Made by a program: the position numbers and the translations under genes. The notes under the pieces are model-generated. The model was not told where the DNA came from. It did no database searches and saw only the letters and a list, made by a program, of their open reading frames with translations. A DNA stretch of 64,000 nucleotides from Trema orientale. Its lineage: Eukaryota; Streptophyta; Magnoliopsida; Rosales; Cannabaceae. The stretch is taken from the NCBI GenBank assembly GCA_002914845.1, contig JXTC01000244.1, positions 149,884 through 213,883 on the forward strand, read 5' to 3'. Positions 24,126 through 36,229 of the stretch are shown piece by piece; position 1 is the stretch's first letter; every line of letters starts with the position of its first letter.

Positions 24126-24593
24126 AAAAAATTGAGTTCAATGTTAATTTTACTAAATTGTTATGAGTTCATGGAGTTTTGCTCTAAAAAATTAAGTTTA
24201 TGGTAAATTTTATTGAATTATTCGAGTTTAGCAGGTTTTGGTAATAAAAAGCCATTTATTTAAGAACAACTATATTCGTAGCTTTTGTATTTCTGTTGTA
24301 GGGCTAATTAATATTTTAAGAATATATTAATTATTCTAAATAAACTCTACATGGGTAATGGGTTAAAAGTGCTAGCAACCAACCACAAGTTTTCATAGAG
24401 CCAAGTAATTGTTGAAGATGAGCTTAAATTTATTGTCTCTCTATCGCTTCTTTTTCCTTCTTTTTTTTTTAATAAATTAAAACTATTTTCCCTGAATAAA
24501 TATTATCATAAGAAATAAAAGCTCTTGTTAATTATAAGCCCAACCTCCTCAGGCAAAAAAAAAAATAAATAAATAAATATATATCTAAAGAAT

Positions 24594-24728
24594 AATGCTG
24601 TAGGGCCAAAACTATATGAGGTGACAGTCTATACTAGATGATTATAATTATATATCAAGTGAGTCCTATGACTCAATTGATTTATTATAGTCATCCGATT
24701 ATAAACTGTCATGCCACCAGCACTGCTC
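24594..24728. mobile_element. Small hairpin MITE
   Basis: GGTGACAGTCTATA on the left mirrors TATAAACTGTCATGCC on the right, with an inner near-palindrome around GTGAGTCCTATGACTCA. The whole unit of about 135 bp folds on itself. A similar sequence is at 63,011-63,160. No target duplication could be fixed. Confidence 0.5.
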
Positions 24729-26174
24729 ATATATAAACCCAAGCTTCCAAATATTAAATTCACATTTCATTTTCACGTTTAAGTTACTTCCAGTTGAATC
24801 TACTCAACAAACGTTTAGATAAGCAGTAATATCTTAAAGTGATATTTTGCTTGGTCCCCCAACATCCGTTTTTTGGATATGCATCTGATTTTGATTTATA
24901 CAAAAGCAAACATGAAAAAAAAGGGAAAAAAAAAAGGTCGGACAATGGCACGTCCAAATAGAGTTGAGGTCCTCAAATGGGTTAGCTAGTTGGAGTTGTT
25001 GTGCATGTTTATTGATGCTGCTATATTTTCTTTTATGTTTCTTTAAAAAAAAAAAACTAAAAATAAAAGAATTAAAAAAGAAAAAGAAAAAGAAAAGGCA
25101 AGTTCAAACTCAATAAAAATCTTCCTAAAAAGAAATTTAATGAATGTCGTTACAGTGATGGTTGCATAACGTTGAGATGTACTTGTCACAGACTTAATTT
25201 CTTGGTAACATACCATTAGATCAGCTTGTTTCATAGTATTTATATTTTAGTTCTTTGTTTTAAAAAGTGAAATAAAAGGTAAAATTGTCTTCGGCATCTT
25301 GTTTGACAAAATTTTCATCATCTATTTCATCGTTTAAAATAAAAAACATAAAACATAAATATTATACAAACCCTTAAATTCGAATTTCCCACTACTCCTT
25401 TACTTTGTTAGACCGGAAAAAAAAAAAAAAAAAGAACATTGAGTTATGGGTAGTTATAAAACTTTTGTTTGCCCAACAGAAAAGAAACCTCTTGGATTCG
25501 GTATATTTTTGTGAGGATTTAGGTTAGAGACGTTTTATGCACTCCTTCAACTACTATGCCCGCACATAATGATTTACTCTAAATGGATGCCCAAACTAAC
25601 TTCTTAACTCCCATTAACTTAAAAGAAGTGGTCATATTTTTGTGAGTAATAATTGCAAGTATGAATAATAATTAGTAAAGTTCATGCTTAGTGGGAGACT
25701 ATGTGGCCAATACTTCCCTTTTTATGATTTTTTTTTTCTTTTCCCTTTCGGTTAAAATAAAAGTTGGGAATTAATCTATGTATTGCAATTTTCGCTTAAA
25801 TAAGAACAAAATGAAGATTGGAGTCTTTTTTCCTTCGTCGTAGAAAATCAAGCCAACTATCTCTAAGCTTAAGCTTAATCTATTATGGAGGTGAAATTAT
25901 CTAGTTTTCATATTATATAAGTTCTTGCAATGGTTTGTTTATATACACTTTTATTTTGTATTTTTTGTTTTATTAAATGAAATAAAAGGTGAAGATTTTC
26001 TTAAGACTACTCTTTTCATTAAAAAAAAAAAAAAACGAAACAAAAGTATATCTGAGTAAATTTTTTGATAAATACAGTTATATTGTACTTTTAAATTTAA
26101 AATAAGACCCTGCAGAAACTCACTATTAGAGTTCTGTAATTTGAGGTTTCTAGGCTGAAATTAGACTCGTATTC

Positions 26175-26640
26175 AACGACAGAGCTAGCTTGGGTTATGC
26201 CCTCAACTTTTTAAAAATTTCAATTTTACCCTAATATTTATAATAATATTCAATTATATCCTTTATTTGTCCTTTTAAATTTTAATAATATAAAATTTAC
26301 TCATATATTTCATTAAAAAATTTAATAATACCCCTTATTTGCCCTATTGAATTTTATGATTTTTAAAGTTTACTTCTATTATTATTAAATAATTATTTTT
26401 TTCACATTTTGATGAATAATTTTTCTTTGGACCTTAGTTTAAAAATATCTTTTAAATCATGTCCATATTGACTGTGTGTTTCAAAATGGTCCTTTTTAGA
26501 TTGTCAGTCCTAAATTATATTACTCAATTACAAGTTAATTTGAAGAAAAAATATATATAAAGTACAAAAGGGAAGAGCCTAAAAAAAAATTAACATTAGA
26601 TTTTGCCTTATAAAAAATTTTTCTAGCTCCATATAACCAC
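26175..26640. mobile_element. Degraded member of the GGAGCC hAT family
   Basis: The left ACAGAGCTAGCTTGGG and right TTTTTCTAGCTCCATA resemble the ends of the 33,506 element, and the interior has the same kind of TTTGCCCTATTGAATTTT phrases as the copies at 20,224 and 60,395. No duplication is visible. Confidence 0.4.
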
Positions 26641-28263
26641 TACTCAATTTATGGATGAATTTATTAGTAGCATTTAAAAAAATCTAATACTGCTCTAAAA
26701 GATATATTAGTTGCATCATGTGAGGTTGGTAGTGAGTCAATTTTTAATCTTAGGTTTCATAGACAGGAAAAATAAAACAAAATATAATTATTTGTGTGCT
26801 GGAACCAAATAAGGGCCTTTTGCTTACAAAGCCAATTTGTAATGATTTTGTTTCCAAACCTATCATACAACTAATAAAAACCCACCAAAATAAAAACCAA
26901 CCAAATAGTACACTGGTCACCACTTCAACATTTTCCTTTTTTCAAATCAAAGATATAGTACACTAGCAATACAACCCCCTTTTATCCCTGCTTGTTGGCT
27001 TTTGATGCTAAATACTGAAGTGATTAAAAACATTTATTCATTTCCACAAAATAGAACTGAAGAAAGATGCTTAGGCAGACTAAACTTTAAGTTTTTTTCT
27101 TTTATGGAAGGGATACTAATAATTAGTTGTAGTATATTACAGGATCTGCGAATAACATATTTGTTAGTTGGCAATATATTAATTTGGACTCAATTAGTGG
27201 CATTCATTGCATAAATGTATTAGATTAATCAGTTATACAGGCTTATAAATAATTTAATGTAAAATATATATATAAACTAAAAGTGAAATCAATCCCCATG
27301 TTTTGGATTTTGCAAAAGGTCTTCATCCATGATCCACTATTCTCAAAAGAAATTAGATATTATGGTGACCAAATCTGGGCACAACTTTTAATTTATACTT
27401 CTACTCAAGATTATCTAAAGAAGAAGACCAAATGTATCGAAAGCACCCATTTTCTTCTTTCAAAAAAGAAAAAGAATAGAGGATTTTATGGGCTCTAAAG
27501 GAATAAAGCTGATAGAGTAACACATAGGCGCGTGCACTTTTTGGATAAGTATGAAGTATCATTTAGAAGCTGCCATAAAAGTGAGTACATAAAAAGTGTA
27601 CATGGCATTATCAGTGCCTTGAGAGAGATGAAGGCTTATAAATTATAATGCTAACACTTTTAAGAAGCATATGGCTTAGATAGTAGCTAAGTGGGGACAT
27701 TTGCTAATGCAGAGCCCAACAGTTAGTGACTTATTTCTTTCCTGATTTTCTGACAAATGGGGCCTGAGAATTTGGATGAGGCCAAGTTAGAAATTCAATA
27801 ATATAGAATGGGTTTAATTATATTTCTTAGCTTAGAATAAGTGAGTCTCTTACGAATTACAATGGTTTAAAAAATGGAAATAAGGGCTATTTTGGAATAG
27901 GAGTATTTTTATCATATTTAAGTTTTCATATTGTCTGATTTAGTTATTTAACTCTGACATGATAATTCAAATTTTGCCTCCTCTTGAAAATTAAAATCTC
28001 AATCTGCAATTTGTTCCCCTCTCAACTTTTTAGTTCTTAAGTTTTAGATATATTTTTATTTTTAGAAAATTCAAGTTATGCTCCCACTTTATTATTATTA
28101 TTTCAGTTATACCCTGACATTTGTACTAAAAAATATAATATAATATGGAATAATTATACCTATTTTAGTGTTAGAATGTAAAAAAAAAACTATTCCATTT
28201 TTAAAATTTATACATTTTATTTATCCAAATTAATTTGGAGAACTCAATTAACCTTTTTTAGAA

Positions 28264-28434
28264 GGGGATAGCTATGGTAGGGGCGTCCCTACGTAGGGTC
28301 ATGCCTTAATTATCGTTGGATGGGAATCTGTGGGAAATAACGGGAATCTGTGAAGAATCTATTTATATACAGATTCTCATCCAACGGTGAATAGACAAAG
28401 GCCCTACGTAGGGGCGCCCCTACTGTAGACGCCC
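28264..28434 (+). mobile_element. Mutator-like MITE 1 of a three-element cluster (171 bp)
   Basis: Inverted ends GGGGATAGCTATGGTAGGGG and CCCCTACTGTAGACGCCC enclose CCCTACGTAGGG repeats and an inner hairpin. TTTTTAGAA (9 bp) flanks both sides (28255-28263 and 28435-28443), matching Mutator-type insertion. No coding capacity. Confidence 0.85.
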
Positions 28435-28481
28435 TTTTTAGAAAGAGAAAAATATGTAAAGAAAAAAATTAGGGAAAAAAT

Positions 28482-28633
28482 GGAGGCGGCTATAGTAGGG
28501 GCGCTCCTACGTAAGGTCCCTGTTTATACACCGTTTGATGGGAATCTGTGGGGAATTTGTTTATACACAGATTTCTATCAAACGGTATATAAACAGGACC
28601 TTACGTAGGGACGCCCCTACTGTAGACGCACCC
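28482..28633 (+). mobile_element. Mutator-like MITE 2 of the cluster (152 bp)
   Basis: Ends GGAGGCGGCTATAGTAGGGG and CCCCTACTGTAGACGCACCC, with a perfect 9-bp duplication GGAAAAAAT (28473-28481 and 28634-28642). The centre is shorter and diverged from MITEs 1 and 3, for example a CGTTTGATGGG stem in place of CGTTGGATGGG. Confidence 0.86.
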
Positions 28634-28752
28634 GGAAAAAATAGTTCAAAGAAAAAGAATATTTTTTGCATTAGTATTTAGGAGTTCTTAGCCAAAGAGC
28701 CGAATTTGGGGTCCTTATTTAAAAAGGTCTCTTTTTTAAACAATATTTATTT

Positions 28753-28924
28753 GGACGCGTCTACAGTAGGGGCGCCCCTACGTAGGGCCCTGTCTATTCA
28801 CCGTTGGATGGGAATCTGTATATAAATAGATTCTCCACAGATTCCCGTTATTCCCCACAGATTCCCATCCAACGATAATTAAGGCATGACTCTACGTAGA
28901 GACGCCCTTACCGTAGCCATCCCC
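28753..28924 (-). mobile_element. Mutator-like MITE 3 of the cluster, inverted (172 bp)
   Basis: It is nearly the reverse complement of MITE 1 along its full length, including the CATGCCTTAATTATCGTTGG block. The flanks TATTTATTT and TATTTAAAT agree at 7 of 9 bases, a weaker duplication than in the other two. Confidence 0.8.
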
Positions 28925-28933
28925 TATTTAAAT

Positions 28934-31900
28934 TGGCTGAGTTTATCAAAAAAGCTGTAAACATCAGTATAAGAAACACTTATATATTAATATACTTGAT
29001 ATAAAATTGATATACTATACACAGGAATTGACTATACATAAAATTGTTGCTAAGGTTTTTTTTTCCTTTTTTCTTTTTTGTTGCTAATAAATGTACTATG
29101 AATAAAATTGGAATACTATACATAAGATTGATCTACTGAAAAATGGCCTTTCAGCAAATAAAAAAATAGAAAAGGCCATTTATTAAATAGGTGAGGAAAA
29201 TGGCCATTTTTTTTTTTTTCAAGATTAGAGGAAAAAACGATCATCTATTTATGTCCACTAATAGGGAGTTCTGGCTTCGCGCCACTATAGACCACAATAG
29301 TAGCATCCCACAATATTGGACTTTATTTCTCTCCGATTCCATTATTCCATACTTGTGCAGAGAAGTTTCTACCATTTGAAAACTTCAAGACCCATAATGC
29401 AGTTCAGACGAGCAATAGGACTATATATTATAGAACAAAGACCCTAGTAAGGTCAACCATTAAAGCTCTCTTCTCTCCAATTTCATTTTCTTTTAAGTAA
29501 TTAATATCCAGCCCCTCCCAAGTCAATTAATTTGAAAAATTCATTGTAGTCCAAATATGAATTATAACACTATTTTTCTACTTTTAGAATTGTCAGCCCG
29601 AGACCTTATTTGGAAAATATATGTGCTCCATTAAGAATTTTTCTCTAACCATGCCTCAATTAAATTGTGGCTACCATTCATAATCGTATCATTATTAAAT
29701 CAAAAATTAGATTAATGAACGTCCTTCTGCAGTTTTACGTAATCCACACTCTTGTTTATGATATGTCTTTGCCTTTGGCTTAATATATATATAAGCACTA
29801 CATTATAATATTAGCTTATTGATGTGTCACTTCAATAAACTTATTTCGAGGTCTTAATCTTTTTAATGTCTCATCGAGGCTTCGTAGTCAATGCCACCGG
29901 GTTTGAAAGCGGCCAAAAAGGAACAACTTCAAACTACTATCTTATTAAATATCAGTGGTAAAGTTATTGAGGTAAGGTAGCCCAAAGCTCCTTGTTTAGT
30001 ACAACATGAAAGAGGTTTTTATCCAACTTCACTGCTTAAGATGTCTGTTCTCTCAAGATACTGTCTAAGGTTCATTACTTCATAGCTGTTAATATGTCTC
30101 TCCTTCTTCTCCTCTCAAGATATGTCTAAGGTTCATTACTTCATAGCCTTATTTTAGGACCTTGTCCGGCCAACGAGTTGTGTGGCATTTGATGTATGAT
30201 GGTAAGAGTGAAATGTGGTCCTATCTTTCGAATAGAATTGAGTCAGATCCTTTCAGTTACAATATTAAATCATGAATATCTCTTTAAGTGAACTATAAAT
30301 TTGTTGAATACTTTCTCAGATTATATGAAGCTATTCCCGTGAATTGCCTTAATGTTAAAAAAATCTCTCTTTTGACAGATTTTTGTTGTTTCAAATTTAT
30401 GATGCCGATGCTCGAAATGTTTCACTATATGTAACCGTTAACGAACTATCTTAAAAGTTAAAAAATGTTACAGCTATGATGTGCAATAATGGAAATCAAA
30501 AGGAAAGCGGTAATTTCGTGAAAGACATGCTAGAAAACATATCCAATTTTTTTTTTTGTTAGGACAAAATGAACTTTCTTTAAAATTACCCATGAAACAA
30601 TTCCTATCTATGACTCATCATTTTTTCCAATTAGAACGTTTTAACTGGGCCTCCACCCCACTCCCCCAATTGGACATACTGCCATCCAGTTGTTTCTTGT
30701 CTTCTTTTTTGGCTTGAAATTGAAACATTGAATGCCTCAAGAGATTATTAGCATTATTTTTTTTTTTTAAAAAAAAAAACCATAATTGAAAGTCCTATTA
30801 TGACTAGTGAGATGACGAGAAGTGTCCTCCCACATGGTGGGGGCTATTTTTGCAGCAATTTGGACGTTATTGACCCTACATTTCTCTGTGGAGCCCAATG
30901 TACCCTTCTTAATTTCCAGGTCAAAGGTCAAGCTGTTCTTGTTTGTGACTAGTACTATATATTGCCCATCTTTTTTGCCTTTGATTTGTCTTGAGCTTTG
31001 ACCTTGTAAGAGATTTCATAGAACTATATAAGGTGGAAACTAGTAGTGTTTATTCCACTTGTTCATAACAACTTGGTTCTGTCCTATATGTCCCAATCTA
31101 ACCCTTATCACTGAAACCAAGCATACACCATTCATGCTCGTGAGAAGCCAAATTTACACTATTGGAAGTCACTATATACAAGGGAATTACATTTTGTGAC
31201 AAAAATAACGGTATGGTTTCGAGTGGTATATATTTATGTAAAATATCCGAGTTGCGTGACCGTTCAAAATACAGCTTTTCATGAAGCCAAAATAGTAGTT
31301 ATATACAAGCGATATTTCGTTACATAATAAATTTATACGTTAACTTAACCTAAGATTATGGTTAACTACTACTGGGTAGAAAATAAAATAGAAGTTATTT
31401 TAAGCTCAGTAAGGGGATCATTTGTTACCTTCTGTGCATGGTTCATATCCAAATTGCAAGTTGCATACAATGGAAACAGTATCAATAATAAAAGAACTAA
31501 ATATCTCTTTTTTTTTTTTTTGAAGTAGAAATTGGTCTATGTCCTCCCATCAGTATCATTTGGCGAAAATACTAAGAAAGTTGACCAATTGTTCATTTCG
31601 TGCCCATATTAATTAATCATCTCTTGAGATTAAACAAATATAATTACTATAACAAAGGAATCATAACCACTGGACAGGTTGCCTCATAAAGTCAAGTCAC
31701 TAATCCATTTGAGTTATATATATATATATATTTTGGTAAACGAGTTATATATATATATATGAAAGATAAAATATTCCAATTTTAGCTCATGTATTGGGTG
31801 AAATATACACAATATTATATTAGATATGCCCTTGGGTTATATTTATCCAAGATATGATGACAAAAAAGGTCGATAAAATGATGATTTAATACACCACCAA

Positions 31901-32643
31901 GTATTATATTTTAGTGGTTAAAGGATATTATATATCTTCAAATGATGTAGTCTAGTCATAAAGTGTTGTTTCCAAGTAATGTTGAAATCATATACATATT
32001 GACTAATGACTGATGACTTTAGAGAAGTTTATAGTGGAAGAAAGAAATTTTTGAACTTCATTTTATCTTGTAATTTAAGTAATCTAAATATCTAATGGTC
32101 GAAAATCAATCTGATTCTGTCAGATAATGTATAAACTTTCTATATGAGTGTACATATATCATTGTCAGTGACTGCATAGTATTTATTTTGGTACATACAA
32201 TTCGTTAGTGACCTTAGGCAAAGATATACTCTTTTTTTTTTTCTTTCGATAAAATAATGGAAATTTGAACTCTAAACCTTAATATTGAAATTAAGTGTAA
32301 ATTAAGTGTAATAAGAATTCAAAAAAAAAAAAAAGAGAAAGAAATTAAGCGTAATAACTAACCAAACTAGCGCCCCACACAAACTACTTACTTAAGAAGC
32401 GGAATAAAAAGAAGAAAAAAAAACTACGAGTATGTGATATTTATTTGAGGCAATTTTATATCTATATCTGGACAACTCCTATGCACTTTTTCATTTTCGA
32501 AGTAAGACTATTTCTTGAAACAAGAAAGTAGTTAATCTTGTATTTAGTTCAAGAAATATAACCTAATTAAAAATCTTTTTTGGTCCTGGCTTTTTCAGAG
32601 GATTCCAAACTTGGCAATTGAAACCTAATTTGTTTTTTCTTTN
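28934..32643. other. Intergenic, no gene seen
   Basis: AT-rich, with (AT)n runs near 31,710-31,760 and a short tandem duplication at 30,050-30,147. No credible coding region. A single N is at 32643. Confidence 0.55.
30050..30147. repeat. Direct tandem duplication, period 62 bp
   Basis: CTCTCAAGATA, then GTCTAAGGTTCATTACTTCA, occurs at 30050 and again at 30112. Confidence 0.8.
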
Positions 32644-32836
32644 AGACAAAAAACAACAGTTTAAGGGCATCTCCAATGCATTGCAATTTCATTTTGCTTA
32701 TACCATAGTTTAGCATATGGAACACAAATCATCCTTCATAGACAAAAAAACAGCAGTTTAAGGGCATCTCCAATGCATTGCAATTTCATTTTGCTTATAC
32801 CATAGTTTAGCATATAGAACACAAATCATCCTTCAA
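32644..32836. repeat. Tandem duplication (about 97 bp) of the left end of a Tourist-like MITE
   Basis: AGACAAAAAACA and the following TTAAGGGCATCTCCAATGCA segment is repeated from 32740 with only a few differences. The duplicated unit includes flanking host DNA as well as the transposon end. The N at 32643 adjoins it. Confidence 0.85.
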
Positions 32837-33135
32837 TGCAATGTTATTTGTTGTGTAACATTTAATATATACTATATAGCATTAAATATAGCATAATGTT
32901 TTAAGTTAAAATTATTACAATTCACACTTTCCAATGTCCTCTTAATTATTTACACACTTTTTCAATGCTCAATTGATGAACTTATTAGATAATCAGTGCC
33001 AATTACAACATATTAATTATTTAATAATAGAAAATTATAAATAACATTATGCATTTAAGTTAAAATAAAATTTCGTGTCAAATTTACTATTTCGCTATTT
33101 TTGTGTTAAATATAACATCTGCATTGGAGATGATC
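32762..33135. mobile_element. Tourist-like (PIF/Harbinger type) MITE, 374 bp
   Basis: The left end GGGCATCTCCAATGC and right end GCATTGGAGATGATC are inverted repeats (13 of 15). TAA flanks both sides (32759-32761 and 33136-33138), the usual 3-bp Harbinger target. The interior is AT-rich and noncoding. Confidence 0.72.
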
Positions 33136-33209
33136 TAAGATGGCAAAATATAACAGTTGAAAGCTCATAGGTTAAAAATAAGACAAAGATGAATTAAAAA
33201 TTGAAAAAG

Positions 33210-34714
33210 TTGTCCTCAAACGAGTTAGAGTGAGAAGCTCTCGCTTCTCTCTAAAAACAAGATCTCCCTTCCTCCAGCAGCAATGTTTTCTCCTCCAGCA
33301 GCTTCTCATCTGCTCTTCCGCTAACACATTCCTCTTTTACCGGCGATGGGGTTCTTCCCTCTCTCCGGTATGGATTTTTCTCTATTTTCTTTTCTATTTT
33401 TAATTTTATTGCCAAATAATCCTCTCATGTGGAGAGGCCGTCTTCCTCCTAGATTCAGATCTAAGGAGGTCTTAGTACACCTAGATCTAGATCTTTGGTG
33501 GTTTATAGTGGCGAAGCCACGTTAAGGCAAGGGGGGGCATTCTGGATTTTTGGAAAAGAAAATCCTTACAATTATATATATAGTATTTATATATTAAATA
33601 AATTCTTAATTTTTCTTATTAAATTTAAATTTTTTACGTTTAACCCCGTATAAAGTTAGATTAGTTATTTCTCTAATCTTTAATATCATCAATCTCTTTA
33701 ATTTGGAATTTTTAATGGTTTATCTTCATCTCTTTTTACCTCTATTTTTTTCTCCCTAATGTTTATCAACAACTTATTCATTTCTTTAAATTTATTGGTT
33801 TAAACAACTATCGATTGTTATATTATATTAGACAATAGATATATGTGAGATTTATGTGTATTTATAAACATATTTGTTGGTAAATTTGTCTATATACTTT
33901 ATATTTGTATATTTAAAAAAAAATTTGGTTCACCGACATATTTAGTTTTGATGTTTTATTTGTAATATATATGTATTATGTAAAAAGCAACATATTTGTG
34001 CATCTTATATCATTTTTGTTTTCTTCTCTTGGTTCGTAAATTTTATAAAATAGGTGAGATTTCCATTTCTAATTTATAAGGTATTTTAAATGAAAATTGA
34101 ATTTTTTATTCTATACATGAGAAACTAATGATAATATAATACTATATAGTGTGAGAATCACCTTTACATATCTGATTACAAATACGAAATTAGGAAAATT
34201 AATTTTAGAATATAATTTAGATGTTTGATATTAAACTTGAAAAATATTTAAGCAAATTGACCTTTATTGAATCTTTATTTAAGTAAGCTAAAATTTTGAT
34301 TGCTAATTTTGCCCCCCTGAAAAAGATTTCTAGCTCCGCCACTGGTGGTTTATGTTGTTTTTAGTTTTTTATTTGTCAAGAGTGTGGTTGTCCTCCAGTT
34401 CTGTATCAATTTTGGTTCAGATATGAAGAGCTAGTTACCATGCCTCCAGTGAATCAATCAGAGGTGCCAATTCAGATTGGAAAGAATTAAGAAGAGCTTT
34501 AGTTTATCCTTCATGGAGTTTTTCTCCAAGATCGTCATTGGGGACCACTGCTACTCTGATATCTCTGAAGGAGTATTTATTTTCAAATTTATGAATCATT
34601 TTTCTGATTCTCATTGTAATAGATTATATGTAGCCCGATTGTCTATTGTAACCCTTATGTGAGTGTTAATGAAGTCGTTTCCTTTCACAAAAAAGAAAAA
34701 AAAAAAAAAAAAGA
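33210..34714 (+). mobile_element. Possible LINE-derived non-autonomous retroposon, split by a hAT element
   Basis: A CT-rich leader (CTCTCGCTTCTCTCT) is followed by GC-richer sequence with short ATG frames. After removing the inserted hAT element (33506-34344) it continues to TTAATGAAGTCG..CCTTTCAC and a long A tail (about 34,690-34,713). This layout is like plant LINE 5' and 3' ends joined without the two long frames. No clear target duplication was found, and it could instead be a processed pseudogene of an unknown transcript. Confidence 0.4.
33506..34344. mobile_element. hAT-type element (839 bp), GGAGCC family
   Basis: The left end TAGTGGCGAAGCC and right end CTAGCTCCGCCACTG are inverted, with a perfect 8-bp duplication GTGGTTTA (33498-33505 and 34345-34352). 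Runs of G near the left end and C near the right end are subterminal. No transposase frame is kept, so it is non-autonomous. It interrupts the retroposon-like unit and is therefore younger. Confidence 0.9.
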
Positions 34715-35843
34715 CAGGAGACAAAATTCGAATGTGAAGTCTTTGACAGTCTTAAGTTAGAAACCAAAAATGAGAACCCCAGATGTGAAAGTGATAGACG
34801 ATTCAAAATAAGTCGTTACACTCTTCCTGGAACAATAGTAGTAGTACAGACTGTACAGTACCTTCCTTAGGGCCCAAAGTGCACCTGGGTTAAACAAAAT
34901 TCTAGAAGTTCTTGGCCCAGAAGACTCCTCCAAGGTGAAAAATAGATTAGGTTATACTTTTCAGGAATTAATTAACAAATGTTAATCAATCATCTTAATT
35001 GGCGTAAAATGTTACCCAGTGTAGGTAATTTATAGTGTGAAAGAGAAGAAAAAGTGAAGAAAAAGCAGAAGACTAGTATGAGGTAATTACTTTATAGTAT
35101 TCAGATTTAGACTTTGTCATAAAACAAAACAGGTTTGCTGAGGCCATAAGAATTGACGGATACCTTAAAACTTTTACTTCCATTAACAAATGACTGGTTT
35201 AGATTCCACTGGAGTACTGGTTTTGATCGGCAAAATTGAAATAAGTGAACAACAGCTATCACCTGGTCTGTAAATTTTGTGCAAGTTCTATATATGGTGA
35301 AATTACATATTGGATTGTTATATATCTAATCTTACCTTAAATTATATATAATCTTACCTTAAGTTAGGAAGCATATATTCAGTGTTTTTCTGTTGGTATA
35401 TATGGAACTTAAAGTGGGCAAAGAGATAAGTAAATTCTCAAACAGAACAAGGTCTTTTTTTACTTATTGCTAAATAGTAATATTCTTTATTATTATTATT
35501 ATTATTATTATTATTTGAAGTGAAGAATAATAGAACGATGTGAATATTTGCGGCTTTCAATCCTTATTTTTACGCAGAATTTTAGTATCCTAATTCGTGT
35601 CGAGGAATTGAGCAAAATAACATTATGAAAAAATTTAATGTACAAAATAACTTTCCAAAAATTTTAATTAGCAAAATGACTTTCTTCCTTTAAAAAAATG
35701 AAAAATTAGTTTAATAAAAATTAGTTAAGATTAATGTTAGATTAATAATTAGATTAGTGTTGCTGACTTGGAATTATAAAAAATTAAAAAATAAATTGAA
35801 AAAAAGAAACTTCTCTTTTCTTCGACATCCTCTCTCTCTCTCT
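34715..35843. other. Intergenic, no gene seen
   Basis: AT-rich, with an (ATT)n microsatellite at about 35,486-35,515 and a (TC)n run just before the CACTA end. Confidence 0.55.
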
Positions 35844-35882
35844 CACTATCAAAAAAAAAAAAGGCTTTTAACGATAAATTAT

Positions 35883-36062
35883 TAACGGCGGTTGAAGTAG
35901 AACCGCCGTTAATAGGCAATTTTAACATTTCACGGCGGTTCTGGTACAACCGTCGAGAAAATGTTTAAAAGATTTTAAACCTTTAACGGCGGTTGCATCA
36001 GAACCACCGTTAATACTCAAATTTTAACTTTTCACGACAGTTCCGGTACAACCGCCGTTAAA
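35883..36062. repeat. CACTA subterminal hairpins, left end
   Basis: Four short hairpins (about 35883-35911, 35931-35956, 35983-36012 and 36033-36062) are built on AACGGCGGTT and AACCGCCGTT with loops of about 9 bases. In CACTA elements such subterminal repeats bind the regulatory transposase protein; that role is inferred here. Confidence 0.85.
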
Positions 36063-36229
36063 GGTTACTTGTTCGATGATTTCACTCATATATTCACATA
36101 CGAAGAAGCCATATTCTACATTTGATGGTTACTTAGGACACTACATAAGAATAGAGATAGTACATATCATATTAAAAAAAATAATTTAGAAACAAATATG
36201 AGATAATTATATTGTGTTTACATTGAGAT

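Larger units (their letters stand above)
22951..24253. mobile_element. Long-inverted-repeat (foldback) Mutator-like element, 1,303 bp
   Basis: The left end GGCTTTTTATTACCAAAA is the reverse complement of the right end. A perfect 9-bp duplication ATTTATTTA flanks it (22942-22950 and 24254-24262), as in Mutator-like elements. Diverged arms of roughly 500 bp run inward. A 60-codon frame at 23151-23333 (+) and its mirror at 23769-23978 (-) both read MAFRS...CPKGA.LS.DKI, which shows arm similarity and not real genes. A 25-bp perfect hairpin marks the centre. The left arm carries extra sequence at about 23,440-23,620. Confidence 0.86.
24263..28254. other. Intergenic with minor repeats; no gene seen
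   Basis: AT-rich. It contains a hairpin MITE (24,594-24,728), a degraded hAT-like unit (about 26,175-26,640) and possibly another fragment near 27,960-28,250. The longest open frames (for example 27,002-27,214) look like chance. Confidence 0.5.

Noticed and set aside
28264..28924. One large composite palindromic element
   Set aside because: Each of the three units has its own 9-bp flank with a different sequence, so independent insertions explain it better.
34477..34662. 61-codon frame
   Set aside because: It lies in the 3' part of the retroposon-like unit and has no family resemblance.
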